Positions 20,767 through 29,944 of a DNA stretch of 64,000 nt are shown piece by piece (position 1 is the stretch's first letter; every line of letters starts with the position of its first letter). A program made the position numbers and the translations under genes. A model generated the notes under the pieces. It was not told the DNA's origin. It saw nothing but the letters and a program-made list of their open reading frames with translations, and made no database searches. This DNA is from Pelagomonas calceolata (taxonomy: Eukaryota > Sar > Pelagophyceae > Pelagomonadales > Pelagomonadaceae), in assembly GCA_918797485.1 (NCBI GenBank), contig CAKKNE010000002.1:2198501-2262500 (forward strand), written 5' to 3'.

Positions 20767-21696
20767 ATGGCTGCCCTCACGAAAAATGGCTGGTGCGAGC
20801 CCACGCGGGACGACGAGACGACTAGTGGAGAGCCACCAGCTGTAGGGCTCGTCGAAGCCCTCGTCAACGCGCCGGCGCGCGGCGCCGTCGCGCGCCAGGC
20901 GCTGCCAGCGACCGCGCGGACCTGGACCGGCGCCGTCGCGCGCGCCGCGACGCGGAAGATCCTGACGTTCTACCCGTCGACGAGCGATTCGATGACGGCC
21001 TTCTCGCGCCAGAAGTGCCACGAGACGCGCGCGGCCATCAAGCCCTCGCTCCCGTTCCTGGAGTGGCTTGCATCGTCGAGCAGTCCCGGCTGGCAGCTGC
21101 GCGGCGACCTGGACCTGGGCGACGAGGAGCTGGGCGCCATTCTCGGGGAGGAGCTGCGGCGAAAGTTGCGGGTGACCTCGACCTCGCTGTGGTCCGGGAG
21201 CGGCGGCTCGCGGACGCCCTTACATAGGGACGATGTCTCCGCGTTGGTCTTCCAGTGTGTGGGCCGAAAAAGGTTCTTCCTGGTCGCCGAGAAGGATGTG
21301 GAAGAAGCGGTCGCAAAGGGAAAGCTCCCCTCCGCGGTGCTGGAGGGCGGCTCGGAGAGTCATTGTCAGGATGGCTCTTTGGAGGACGTCTTCGGGCTGC
21401 ACGAGGCGGAGCCGACGTCCGCGCGGGGCGAGCTCGCCGTCCTGGACGAGGGCGACTGCCTCGTCCTGCCGGCGGGCCTCTACCACGACGTCGAGTCGAG
21501 CGACGGTCCCTCGATGAGTTTGACCATCCGTTTCGAGATCATTGACGAGGCAGAGGAGGAGCCCGCCATCGACCTGAAGAAGCTGTCGATGGCTGGCAAT
21601 TCAGACCTCAAGAAGTTCATGATGCGCCTCGCGCTGAAGAAGGCGATGGCGGCGAAGCGGCAGGAGCCGGCGCCCGTCGAGATCGAGACGCGATGA
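20767..21696 (+). CDS. JmjC/cupin-8-type Fe(II)/2-oxoglutarate oxygenase-like protein
   Basis: 309 residues from MAALTKNGWCEPTRDD; the frame is open to an earlier ATG at 20578, which would add 63 low-complexity residues. The C-terminal half has a cupin core: SLWSGSGGSRTPLHRDDVSA contains the iron-binding H-x-D, ALVFQCVGRKRFFLV is the following strand with an Arg/Lys that may bind 2-oxoglutarate, and VLPAGLYHDVES supplies the distal His. This matches JmjC-domain hydroxylases of the cupin-8 group, which hydroxylate proteins or small molecules. The substrate is unknown. A Lys-rich helical tail ends the protein. It converges with the transporter gene at 21810. Confidence 0.75.
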   Translation: MAALTKNGWCEPTRDDETTSGEPPAVGLVEALVNAPARGAVARQALPATARTWTGAVARAATRKILTFYPSTSDSMTAFSRQKCHETRAAIKPSLPFLEWLASSSSPGWQLRGDLDLGDEELGAILGEELRRKLRVTSTSLWSGSGGSRTPLHRDDVSALVFQCVGRKRFFLVAEKDVEEAVAKGKLPSAVLEGGSESHCQDGSLEDVFGLHEAEPTSARGELAVLDEGDCLVLPAGLYHDVESSDGPSMSLTIRFEIIDEAEEEPAIDLKKLSMAGNSDLKKFMMRLALKKAMAAKRQEPAPVEIETR

Positions 21697-21740
21697 GTTC
21701 CCTTCCAACGCGTCTGTCACACTTAACATGTTATCTATCT

Positions 21741-21800
21741 AAATTCGACCTCCACGCCGTCGACGCGACGCCTGCCCGGTGGCGTGGGGGTGCCAGCACG
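21741..21800. mobile_element. Intergenic introner remnant
   Basis: The stretch CGACCTCCACGCCGTCGACG and the following bases CGACGCCTGCCCGGTGGCGT closely match the interior of the introner at 12468-12617 read on the opposite strand (CGACCTCCACGCCATCGACG, then CGACGCCTGCTCGATGGCGT). No terminal repeats remain. It lies between the convergent 3' ends of two genes, outside any intron. It is either a decayed insertion or a piece copied with gene conversion. Confidence 0.75.
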
Positions 21801-21809
21801 GTCACGCCA

Positions 21810-23087
21810 TCAAATCGTATGGCTCCGCTGCCGGTCGATGGGTAGCGGCGACGCGGGCCGCGGGAGCGGCACGGGCACGAGCTCCTTGTAGGCGAGCGTT
21901 CCGTAGACCAATAGGGCAAAGCCGAGCAATTCCAGGAACGACCAGCCCGTCCAGCGTTCGCCCGCGCTGGCATCGTGGAACGCGTAGTACAAAACGAGCG
22001 ACGTGAGCCAGACGCCCAGCGTGCGGCAGCTCTCCAGGATGCTCCGCATGACCGCGGACAGCTGCTTCGTCACCATATTTCCGACTAGATTGTAGAGCAG
22101 CAGGGCGAGCGCCGACGCGAGCGTGAGGGCGATCAGATCGCCCGAATGGGCCAATTGGTCAAACGTCTCGGCGAAGTCCTCATGCCAGAGCGCCGCCGCC
22201 GCGACGTCCGAGTCCGGCGTCAGCGACAGGACTGGAGCCAGAGCGACGAAGTAGAGGACGCCCCAGAGGCCCTCCCAGCCGACGAGGACGACGGGCGACA
22301 GGCCCCGTTCCACCATGAGATGTTCTTCGAGGCAGAACTGAAGGGCGCCGACCGCCTGGCCGACGACGATGAGGCCGAGGCCCAGGACGTAGGAGCCCAG
22401 GGACGTGTGCCCCTTTTCGCCGAAGCGGCCCGCGACGCCCACCAGCGCCACGGCGGCGCAGACGACGGCGACGGCGACGTAGTGGTGCGGCCGCAGCTTT
22501 TGCTTGAGCCAGCGCACGCTTAGGATACAGGTAAAGACCACGACGCTGCCGCGCGTCATCTGGTACGTCGAGGATGAGACAAAAAGTAGACCCGCCTGGG
22601 CAAGGGCCGTTTGCAATAAATCGGTGAACGCCGGCGCCGCGACGGCGAGAATGGCCGACCGGTCCGGCGTTTGACGAGGTGCTTCGTTGGCGAGCAGCGC
22701 CTCGGCAAGCTCGCCCGTCGGTTTCCGTCGGCATCTTCGCGCGACCCAGGCTATCAACAAGCACGTCGACATCGCGACCTTCATGACCAGGGTCTGGAAG
22801 TACGGCTTCGTGAAGGGGCACCTCCTCGTGATGCGGTCGTCGTAGTGGCAATGTTCGAAGCCCCGACTTCGCACCTCGTACTGGAGCTTGCTCGTGATCG
22901 TCGAGGCCGTGCCGCACACGACGATGAGGACACTCAGCAGCAGCGGTCCGGCGACGCAGCCGAGCTCTTCCTCGGAGTCCTCCGTGCAGGCGCCGCAGCA
23001 CAATGTTTTTGGCGTTCTTGGCGCCTCGGAATCGCTACGAGAGTCATCTTCCTCGATAAGAATGCCCTCCATTTGTGCGAAAAGCAC
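21810..23087 (-). CDS. DMT-superfamily transporter, SLC35F6-like
   Basis: 425 residues with about ten hydrophobic segments. The acidic N-terminus (MLFAQMEGILIEEDDSRSDS) is cytoplasmic; a start five codons later is possible. The signature SSTYQMTRGSVVVFTCILSV followed by a strand ending LKQKLRPHHY is characteristic of the nucleotide-sugar-transporter-like SLC35F6/C2orf18 group, where the YQM-RG motif sits in the middle of the protein. A Cys-rich loop with a Cys/His cluster (FEHCHYDDRITRRCPF) near residue 75 faces the non-cytosolic side by topology guess. Substrate unknown. It is divergent from the MFS gene at 23223 with 135 bp between starts. Confidence 0.8.
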   Translation of the reverse strand: MLFAQMEGILIEEDDSRSDSEAPRTPKTLCCGACTEDSEEELGCVAGPLLLSVLIVVCGTASTITSKLQYEVRSRGFEHCHYDDRITRRCPFTKPYFQTLVMKVAMSTCLLIAWVARRCRRKPTGELAEALLANEAPRQTPDRSAILAVAAPAFTDLLQTALAQAGLLFVSSSTYQMTRGSVVVFTCILSVRWLKQKLRPHHYVAVAVVCAAVALVGVAGRFGEKGHTSLGSYVLGLGLIVVGQAVGALQFCLEEHLMVERGLSPVVLVGWEGLWGVLYFVALAPVLSLTPDSDVAAAALWHEDFAETFDQLAHSGDLIALTLASALALLLYNLVGNMVTKQLSAVMRSILESCRTLGVWLTSLVLYYAFHDASAGERWTGWSFLELLGFALLVYGTLAYKELVPVPLPRPASPLPIDRQRSHTI

Positions 23088-23142
23088 GCCTTAGCGTCTA
23101 GTTGTGGCGTAAGGCCGTTGTTCGCGGTGCGGCCCTGGCAGA

Positions 23143-23175
23143 CTTGCTAGTGTGTTACAGCACGATAGGTCGTAA
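23143..23175 (+). repeat. Recurring intergenic motif, copy f (degenerate)
   Basis: CTTGCTAGTGTGTTACAG matches the left part of the motif with one substitution; the right GCTAGC half is degraded (CACGATAG). It sits in a 135-bp divergent gap, 56 bp from one start and about 60 bp from the other. Confidence 0.5.
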
Positions 23176-23222
23176 AAAGGGCTGAAGGTGCGCCGCGCAC
23201 GAGCTCGGGCAAATCGCCATGA

Positions 23223-24539
23223 ATGATTCTCCGCAACTCGCCACGCATGTCTTCGCGCCGGCAGTATAACATGCGGCCCGCCGAAGACACGCAAGAGGCC
23301 CTCCTAGACGCCACACCCAGGCAAGCGCTGCTCCCCTGGGCCGCGCTCGCGTGCTTAGGCGCGGCGAACGCCGCCGAGGCGGTCGAGGTGCTCTGCGCGT
23401 CCTACCTCCTCAAAGGATTGAAAGGCGCCCCGGCGCGCGCGGCGGTCTCGTCTGGCGTCTACGCCGGCATGCTCGTAGGCGGCGTCGGCGGCGGCCTTTT
23501 AGGAGACGCAAAAGGCCGGGCCCGGTCGATCTGCCTCGCGATGCTGCTGGCTTTCGTGGGAGGCGTCGGCGCGGCCCTCTCCGGTTCTGTAGGAACGATG
23601 GCCTGCTGGCGCGTCGTCGCCGGCGCGGGCGTCGGCGGCGCGACGCCGCCACTCTTCGCGCTCGCGTCGGAGCTGTCCAACGGCCCCGCGCGCGGCCGCG
23701 GCGTCGCCTTCGTCGCGAGCCACTGGATGGTCGGCTCGCTCTTCGCGGCCGTGCTCGCCAAGGCGACGCTTTCTACAAATATCGAGGTGGACTTTTCGTC
23801 GTACGACGGCGTCTGGCGCCGCTACGCGTTCATCTGTGCGCTGCCTTCTCTCGGTGTTGCGGTGCTCTTCTGTTTCAGGAGGAACCTGGACCGGGGGAGC
23901 AGTAGTAGGAGCGCCATGGAGCTCGACTTCCCGCCGGCAGAAAAACGATTGCTCGCGATCATGGCCTGCACGTTTTTTGGATTGTACTTCGGCTACTACG
24001 GCCTGTCGACGTGGATCGCCGTGCTCGTCGACAGCGCGGGCATCGGAGACGCGTACACGGTCGCGATCTACTACGCGCTGGCTACTCTGCCGGGCAACGT
24101 GGTCGGATTTTTGCTCATCGATAGAATCGGGCGGCGTCGCTTACTAGCGGGCGCGATGGGCCTCTCGGCGTGTTTCGGGGTGCTGCTCGTCGCGACGCTG
24201 GCCGTCGCGCCGGATTCGATTCGTTCGACGCTCGCCGTGGCCGCGGCGCTCTTGGTGAACGCCTCGACGACGGCCGGCTTCGCAGCTTTAGACGCTTTAG
24301 CAGCGGAGTCGTTCTGTACCAAAAGAAAAGCGACGGCGGTGGGCCTCCTGTGCGCGGTCGGGCGCGTCGCGTCGATCGGCGCCCAGGTCGTCAACGCGTC
24401 TTTATCGAAGTCGCCGCCATTATTAGTCGCCGTCACGGCGTCGCTCATGGCGCTGGGGGCCGCGTCGGTGTTTGCGCTGCCGCCACCCGCCGCCGAGGAG
24501 GCCACGGTCGACGCGGCGCGCGGCGAGCCAATCGTGTAA
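23223..24539 (+). CDS. Major facilitator superfamily transporter, SV2/SVOP-like
   Basis: 438 residues with about 12 hydrophobic segments in two six-helix halves separated by a charged loop near residues 220-240. MFS signature motifs are present at both equivalent loops: GDAKGRARS after the second helix and DRIGRRRLL in the second half. The layout, with a short first loop and the sugar-transporter-like motif spacing, resembles SV2/SVOP and organic-cation transporters. The substrate cannot be inferred. An ATG at 23247 (MSSRRQYNMRPAED) is an alternative start. There are no introns. It converges with riboflavin synthase, 104 bp apart. Confidence 0.85.
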   Translation: MILRNSPRMSSRRQYNMRPAEDTQEALLDATPRQALLPWAALACLGAANAAEAVEVLCASYLLKGLKGAPARAAVSSGVYAGMLVGGVGGGLLGDAKGRARSICLAMLLAFVGGVGAALSGSVGTMACWRVVAGAGVGGATPPLFALASELSNGPARGRGVAFVASHWMVGSLFAAVLAKATLSTNIEVDFSSYDGVWRRYAFICALPSLGVAVLFCFRRNLDRGSSSRSAMELDFPPAEKRLLAIMACTFFGLYFGYYGLSTWIAVLVDSAGIGDAYTVAIYYALATLPGNVVGFLLIDRIGRRRLLAGAMGLSACFGVLLVATLAVAPDSIRSTLAVAAALLVNASTTAGFAALDALAAESFCTKRKATAVGLLCAVGRVASIGAQVVNASLSKSPPLLVAVTASLMALGAASVFALPPPAAEEATVDAARGEPIV

Positions 24540-24643
24540 TTGTCTGTTCTGAACTCACCACCTTCGAGGACACGCCAATCAGCGGGAAGGTTCCTTTTGT
24601 CACCCTTGACCTACCCTTGACCTTTTTCTCACACCACTCTGAC

Positions 24644-25501
24644 TTATGCGCTACTTCCCCGGACCGGTTTCGCACTCCCGGATGTTGGGCCAGCAGCATC
24701 GTCCCAATCGTATCCCGGGATGCACCCCTCGAGGCCCTCGAGCCGCGCCTCGAGCTCCTCCACGCGCTTCGTGAGCGCGTCGAAGTCCCCGACCGACCGC
24801 CGCGCGTATTTCGCGATGACGTCGACCTCGAGGTTCACCTCATCACCAATCGCCCGCTGCGGCAACACGATGCACTTCTGCGTGTGCTCGATGAGCATGA
24901 GCGTAAAGCTCTTCTCAAAGACGTCGACGACGGTAAGGGATGTGCCGTCGACGGCGACGTAGCCCTTGGGCACGATGCACGCGAGTAGATCGGGGTCGTT
25001 CACCTCGATCTCGACCCAGAGCGAGTCGCCTTCCAAAGTCTTCTTGAGGACTTTTCCGGTCGTGTCGACGTGACCTTGCACGTAATGACCCGAATTCCGG
25101 CCGTCCGCAGCTAACGATCGTTCGAGGTTCACCTTGTCATTCTCTTTCAACGCGCCGAGGTTCGTCCTTCGTAAAGTTTCCGGCGCGAGCGTCAACGAGA
25201 ACTTGGGCTGGTCATCGATGTTAATCCGCGTCGCCGTCAAACACACGCCGTTCACGGCGATCGAACACCCGACGTAGGCGCCGTCCGACGCGACCGGGCC
25301 GTCCACAATGAGCTCCGTGCCCTCGCCCGTCGTGCCGTCCCAGAGCAGCATCTCCTTGTCGGTCTGCAGCGACACGACGGTGCCCATCTCCTCGACGATG
25401 CCGCTGAAGACGTTTTGTCTTGTGGGTTGGTGCCGCGCTGTTCTGTGGTGCTGGAAGGGTGCCGCTGACGGCAGCGCCAGCAGGACGAGGAGACGACGCA
25501 T
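24644..25501 (-). CDS. ribE: Riboflavin synthase alpha-type, plastid-targeted
   Basis: 285 residues. The enzyme dismutates two 6,7-dimethyl-8-ribityllumazine molecules to riboflavin. Two lumazine-binding repeats are visible: the first starts with VFSGIVEEMGTVVSL and contains GCSIAVNGVCLTAT; the second contains HYVQGHVDTTGKVLK and GYVAVDGTSLTVVDV. The N-terminus MRRLLVLLALPSAAPFQHH is a signal peptide ending at A-A-P-F, the aromatic cleavage-site signature of plastid import in algae with secondary red plastids. A C-terminal extension of about 50 residues after VIAKYARR is helical and charged. The start 63 nt upstream (25564) is rejected because it would mask the signal peptide. Confidence 0.96.
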   Translation of the reverse strand: MRRLLVLLALPSAAPFQHHRTARHQPTRQNVFSGIVEEMGTVVSLQTDKEMLLWDGTTGEGTELIVDGPVASDGAYVGCSIAVNGVCLTATRINIDDQPKFSLTLAPETLRRTNLGALKENDKVNLERSLAADGRNSGHYVQGHVDTTGKVLKKTLEGDSLWVEIEVNDPDLLACIVPKGYVAVDGTSLTVVDVFEKSFTLMLIEHTQKCIVLPQRAIGDEVNLEVDVIAKYARRSVGDFDALTKRVEELEARLEGLEGCIPGYDWDDAAGPTSGSAKPVRGSSA

Positions 25502-25921
25502 GTTTGCAGTGTAGTGCGTGTGTCTGTGTCTCAAAGTGCTCTTGTCACAAGCACCGCTTGGCAAGCGTGTGCGCCTCCAATAAAACGCGTCGAGAGGTAG
25601 CGTTTAATGCGCAACACGCTCTGTGCAAGCGTGCACGTGTGCTGAAAATGCGGTCGAGTGCGCTTGCTAGTGTCTTACATTCTGCTAGCTAATTATAGAT
25701 TTTGGCAGAGCAAAAGCGCATTTGTACGGACCTGCACAAGCAGGCATCGGATTAACACGTGAATTGGTCATTGAGGCATATATCTTTACGGTGAGACAAG
25801 TCAGAGTTCGGTTTTGGCGCACCGCTAGCTGCCTTTTGGCCCCTCAGACCACAGTGCTGCAGTGATATCTAGCTCGTGCCGCAATTCGTGCCGCCATCGC
25901 ACGCCAACGACGCGAACAACC
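25502..25921. other. Divergent intergenic region
   Basis: 420-bp gap between riboflavin synthase and the DUF1995 gene, both encoding likely plastid proteins. It contains one copy of the recurring motif (25662-25690) and an otherwise AT-richer sequence. No gene is seen. Confidence 0.45.
25662..25690 (+). repeat. Recurring CTAG-flanked intergenic motif, copy e
   Basis: GCTTGCTAGTGTCTTACA, then TTCT, then GCTAGCT. The left half is conserved, the inner GGCC of other copies is replaced. It ends 231 bp upstream of the ATG at 25922. Confidence 0.7.
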
Positions 25922-27089
25922 ATGCGTGCAATCATTCTCGTAATCTTGACCAGCATCCGGGCCTGGACGCCGTCGCCGCGCCCTCGACGCTGCAACGCGC
26001 TGCGCGCCCACCCGGCCTTCAAGCAGAAGAAGGACCCGAAATACAGCCTCGAGGCCGCCGTCGAGGCCGGTGAGGCCGCGCAGCGCGCGAGCGTGCCGCA
26101 GTCCTTCGACGACGTGCTCGACGAGATGGGCGCGAGCGTGGGCGCGGCGCTCGACTCCGGCGGGGCGCGGTTCCTCGTGGAATGTTTACCGCCGGGCCTG
26201 AACCCGGAGCTCGAGATGACGTGCCCCTACGACCCGTCGCGGGAGCTCGCCGTCGTCCAGGCGCTGCTGAACGCGATCCCGCGCCGCGTGATCCGCGTGG
26301 CGTGCCCCTCGGCGGGCGACGCGGCGATGGCGGCGCGCGCGTTGGATATCGAAGGATGCTCGTTCTGTGGTTTGTCGTCAGCGCCGGGCGCGGGCAAGGA
26401 CCCGGCCGGCGTCGTCAAGCGCGTTTTTGGGAAAGCGCCGGACGTGCCCGACTGCGTGCTCGTTGTGAGGCCGCGGAACTCGGTCGGCGACCCGGTGATC
26501 GAGGACGTGACGACTTGTGTAGAAATCAAAATTCCACGGCACCTTCGCATCGACCTCCACGCCATCGACGCGACGCCTGCTGATTCCACACAGGTGATGA
26601 CCTGCGCCGAGGCGGCCGGGGGCGTCGGCGCGAGCGTCGTGCTGCTGAACCCCGACCTCGGGATGAAGGTCGCGCTCGGCATCCATCAAAAGGACCGGTG
26701 GGCGGCGTTCGTGCGCTCGTTCGCGTCTGGATCTGTGCAGAAATCAACCCGTGCGTCGACGATGCGCGGCCGTGAAATCTTGGTTTCCGCACAGGCCGGC
26801 CTACCACTTCTCGAACTGGTGCGCGTTCGCGCGGCCGAGCTGCCGGCAGATCGAGCGCGGGCTCGTGCGATATACCCATTCAGGGCAGTGGGAGGGCTTC
26901 CACGCGATCCCGCAGCTCGACGAGTTCAACGGGGATTTGAAGCGGTATGGTCGGCCCTTCGGCGCCGAGGGCGCGCCGCCGATGCCCTTCTTGCGAGCGT
27001 TCGGCGGCGCCGAGCGGCTCTCGCGCGACGACCTCGCGCGCGAGATGAAGCACGGGGCGAAGCTTGCGAAGGTCCTACGGGCTGCGTAA
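25922..27089 (+). CDS. DUF1995-family plastid protein, three exons
   Basis: Exons 25922-26506, 26594-26724 and 26795-27089 (336 aa); both introns are introners. The N-terminus MRAIILVILTSIRAWTPSPRPRR is a signal plus transit-like peptide. The core contains FLVECLPPGLNPELEMTCPYDP and NWCAFARPSC with QIERGLVRYTHSGQWEGF, features of the DUF1995 family found in plant and algal plastids (it includes LPA3, linked to photosystem II accumulation). Splicing joins VIEDVMTCAEAAGG and SFAPAYHFSNW in frame; without splicing both junctions break the family pattern. The function of this copy is not known beyond the family. It is convergent with the small membrane-protein gene at 27146. Confidence 0.85.
26507..26593 (+). 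mobile_element. Introner element acting as intron 1 (DUF1995 gene)
   Basis: Intron of 87 bp; element body 26515-26593. Terminal repeats are TTGTGTAGAAATCA at the left and ATTCCACACAG at the right (worn). The 8-bp flanking duplication is almost intact: GTGACGAC at 26507 and GTGATGAC at 26594 (7 of 8). The donor GT is the first two bases of the duplicate. The interior, CCACGCCATCGACGCGACGC, is in the opposite orientation to the copy at 12468, so insertion in either direction gives a working intron. Confidence 0.93.
26725..26794 (+). mobile_element. Introner element acting as intron 2 (DUF1995 gene), short
   Basis: Intron of 70 bp, the shortest well-supported copy. Left end CTGTGCAGAAATCAA, right end TTGGTTTCCGCACAG. 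Flanks are GTCTGGAT (26725) and GCCGGCCT (26795), only 4 of 8 identical, so this is older or the duplication has drifted. The donor GT again falls at the first two bases of the left flank. Confidence 0.88.
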
Positions 27090-27145
27090 TCAGATGTAAA
27101 CAAATTACTCCAGGCTTCGTCCTAGCCAGCTTGAGCTCGGTGTTC

Positions 27146-27835
27146 TTAGTCCACTTTGAGCTCTACGTCCAGCTCGACGAGCGTCGCGCCGGATCCGTCC
27201 TTGAGGTAAATGACGCTCGGGTCGACGACTTTGATCGACTTGAAGGGTCCGAGGTTCGGGGCCTTTCGCGGCAGCGTCAGGTTTGTGGCGAACTCGGCAG
27301 ACGTTACGGCCGTGGGCGGAGGACATTCGGCGAGCGGAATGACCGGGTTCTCCGCGAAGGGTATCTCGACGACGCAGGTCGATCCGAGCGGTCCGCACAC
27401 GGGGCATTCGCCCTCGATCTTGACGGGGAAGAGCCCGGCCTTCGCCGTGAGAGACCAGCCAATTTTAGCACCCGTCGACGTGAGTGGCTTGCCGGGCGTA
27501 GTGACTTTGGCGGACACGGCCACGGTATCGCCCCAGGCGAGGTCAGCGGCGGAGCAGCCGTGCACGTCCGTGTCCGTGCAACCCGGGTCGAGGGATAGAT
27601 TGAAATCGTAGCCCGGCGCGAGCGTCTTGACTGTGCGCTCGAAGTCGATGCCGCCCGAGGCGGCGCTTACGATGTCGAACATAGGGTTCACGTGCGAAAC
27701 CGTGGACACGCCGAGGGCCGCCAGAACCAGCGCGGCGACGCCCGCGACGCCCGCGGCCTTTCTCGTCGACGTCGTCTTGGGTGGCTGTGAGATGAGGGAC
27801 TCCTCATCTGCAAATGTTTGGTAGGTCGGGGCCAT
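27146..27835 (-). CDS. Single-pass membrane protein with Cys-containing extracytoplasmic domain
   Basis: 229 residues from MAPTYQTFADEESLIS; the frame stays open to 27991, but that extension lacks protein character. A short cytoplasmic tail is followed by one hydrophobic segment (AAGVAGVAALVLAALGVSTV, about 30-50) and then a domain with cysteines in CTDTDVHGC and CPVCGPLGSTC. The beta-rich pattern, with paired cysteines and a C-terminal strand GATLVELDVELKVD, recalls lipid-binding ML domains, but I cannot confirm this. Convergent with the DUF1995 gene, 56 bp between stops. Confidence 0.6.
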   Translation of the reverse strand: MAPTYQTFADEESLISQPPKTTSTRKAAGVAGVAALVLAALGVSTVSHVNPMFDIVSAASGGIDFERTVKTLAPGYDFNLSLDPGCTDTDVHGCSAADLAWGDTVAVSAKVTTPGKPLTSTGAKIGWSLTAKAGLFPVKIEGECPVCGPLGSTCVVEIPFAENPVIPLAECPPPTAVTSAEFATNLTLPRKAPNLGPFKSIKVVDPSVIYLKDGSGATLVELDVELKVD

Positions 27836-27991
27836 TATTTTCGTTGGTCTTGAAGCTTGATCAAGGTAGAACCACTCAGTGACGGAGGGCACTAACGCGT
27901 GTAGCCAACGCGCCTGTAGAGACTCAGGACGAGAGAAATACGGAGAAACCCGTCCAAATTCGCAGGGATTGGCCAGACACACAACACACAC

Positions 27992-29623
27992 TTACTCTTT
28001 GGCGAAGAACGCAGCACCCGTATCAGGGTCGACGCGCTTCACCCACCCGCCGCCCGCCGCGGTCCCCGCGCTCGGCTCCGCGGTCGGCTCCGAAGCAGGC
28101 TCGGCCGGCGCCTCCGCGAAATGAACATGCTCCTCAGACGGGCCGAAAATCTTTGTGAAGTCGTGCCCCGCGGCCTCCAAAGCTTCGACAGCTTCAGTTT
28201 GGCGCTTCGTCAATTTCGCCTTGGACGGAGGAGGCAATATCTGGTCCAAGCCCACGCGCAGCACGTCGTCCACGAGCTTCGGTATCAATCCCTCCAACAA
28301 GGGACAGCTCCACGTTTCGAGGCACGGGTTGCTGTTAATCTCGATCAAATCAACGCGTAAATCAGCATCGAGCATAAAGTCAAACCCGAGCAATTCGAAG
28401 CACGCCTGGCGCTTCTTCGGGTTCAGCCTGGCGTGGGCGGCGTCGATCGTGTACCGCATGATGGCCTCCATCCTTGGTATGAGCGTCTCCTCCAGCCAAT
28501 TGGCGGGCGCGTCGACGCGTTGCGCGAAATCCGCCAGCGCCAGCTTGTTGCCGGCCTCGAACTTGCCGTAGGACTCCTCTTTGTTCTGGACGCCGTCATT
28601 GACCAGATGGACGCCCTTCTTGGCCAGGTCCTGGGGCTTGAGCGAGTACTTGGTGGAGGACGTCCGCACGTAGGAACAGGACCGGTGCGCGTAGGCCTGG
28701 ATGCGACCCTTCCGGTCGGTCACCAGCAGGCAAAAGGCCCGAATATCGAACTTTCTTCCGTCGATGAGTAAGGGCCTTTCAATGTACTTCTGACAGACCC
28801 AGCCGCCGCATCGCGCGTCCTTCCGCGCCTCCGTGCTCACGATGGCCTCGATCTCCTGCGTTGGGGTTCAGCAATGAGCCGCGTCGATGGCGTGCGGGCT
28901 GTACCAAACTCTCGCGGACGGCGTCGCCGGTCGCTCGCCGCGTCGATGGCGCATGAGGCGCTCTCGCAGACGCCATCGCCGCGACGACTCACCGACAGAG
29001 AAGGACGCCGGAACACGTACCGCCAGGTCGTTCGCCACCCGGATGCCGAAGCCCCGGTTCGACATGCTCGCCGGCTTGAGGATCCACAAGTTCGTGGCGC
29101 GCGCCTCTTGCTCCTCAGTAGAGTGCTTCACGAACGCCGCCTTGAACGACGTCCACTCCTCATCTTCCAGAGTGGTCACGTGGAACGTGAGGGGCATGAA
29201 CTGATCCATGGGCTCCCGTCCTTCAGTCGCACAGTACGCGCGCATCGTCCGATACAATCCATCTTTATTGACCAGGCAGGTGTTGTGCTCGAGGTGGTTG
29301 CACGCGATGCGGTTCTTCTCCCTTTCAAACCGCTTCCTATTGCGATACATCTCCCAGACAAAGACGCGCTGCTTTGAGCTATCATTCTTGGGGACGAACC
29401 ACGGTCGCTTCCTCAGGGCCTGCAGGATGAGGCGCGAGTTGTTGCCCTTGCCGACGTGGTACTGGTAGGTCAGCGGCGGCTTGGGCGCCGTCTTGTGGAG
29501 GAGCGTCGCCTTCTTCTTTCGCGCGAGCAATTTCGTCGCGGCGACGGCGGCGACCTTGCGCCGCCCGAAGCCGACCTCGGGCAGCGTCGAGGGCTTCGTG
29601 GGGACGACCTTAGCGTCTCCCAT
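27992..29623 (-). CDS. Tubulin-tyrosine-ligase family (TTLL) protein, two exons
   Basis: Exon 1 is 29021-29623 and exon 2 is 27992-28855 (488 aa). TTLL enzymes add tyrosine, glutamate or glycine to tubulin or other proteins. ATP-grasp elements are visible: WILKPASMSNRGFGIRV, CQKYIERPLLIDGRKFDIRA, and near the end CFELLGFDFMLDADLRVDLI followed by EINSNPCLETW, which carries the Mg-binding Glu and Asn. Removing the 165-bp intron joins VANDLA to EIEAIVSTEARKD, restoring the domain. The C-terminal tail has a run of Ala/Glu/Pro and a WW-like terminal WVKRVDPDTGAAFF. Together with IFT56 it supports a microtubule or flagellar gene set. The exact amino acid specificity is unknown. Confidence 0.9.
28856..29020 (-). 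repeat. TTLL intron containing a degenerate two-unit repeat with introner core
   Basis: 165-bp intron, donor GTACGT, acceptor AACGCAG. It lacks the CTGTGTGG terminal repeats and a target duplication, but the inside holds two related units of about 45-60 bp (near 28877-28934 and 28935-28980), each carrying CGCGTCGATGGCG, the same core as the introners. It may be a decayed or composite introner whose ends have been lost. Confidence 0.65.
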
Positions 29624-29944
29624 GGTCTATCGTGGCTCGCGTCGACGGCGTCTGGCAGGCAGCCCCTCTGCTGATCTGTCTTGGTATGCCCCCGTTGGAG
29701 GGCGTCCGGCAGCCCCGCGAGGGCGCGAGTTGTGGTGGTAAGGCTGCGAGCGCTCGTCGCTTTCTCGGCTGCGGTAGGGTGCCGTACAAGCTGCCTAATG
29801 GCCTTCGCAGGCTTGGCCAAACCGCTACAAGAGGTACTATACTTATAGGGTAAGGTACCTCGACCGCTATACGAGCTTGTACCCGCACGCCCTCGACGCG
29901 TCCCAACAACGACAATCTCAATACTTAATACCACAGGGGGGGGA
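29624..29944. other. Intergenic region
   Basis: 321 bp between two minus-strand genes. It has a core-like CGCGTCGACGGCGT at 29639-29652 just upstream of the TTLL ATG, and a G run at 29937-29943 next to the downstream gene's stop. Nothing else is recognised. Confidence 0.4.

Noticed and set aside
22180-23001. Alternative minus-strand ORF of 273 codons in the transporter gene
   Set aside because: Arg/Gly/Pro-rich shadow of the DMT transporter frame, without hydrophobic segments.
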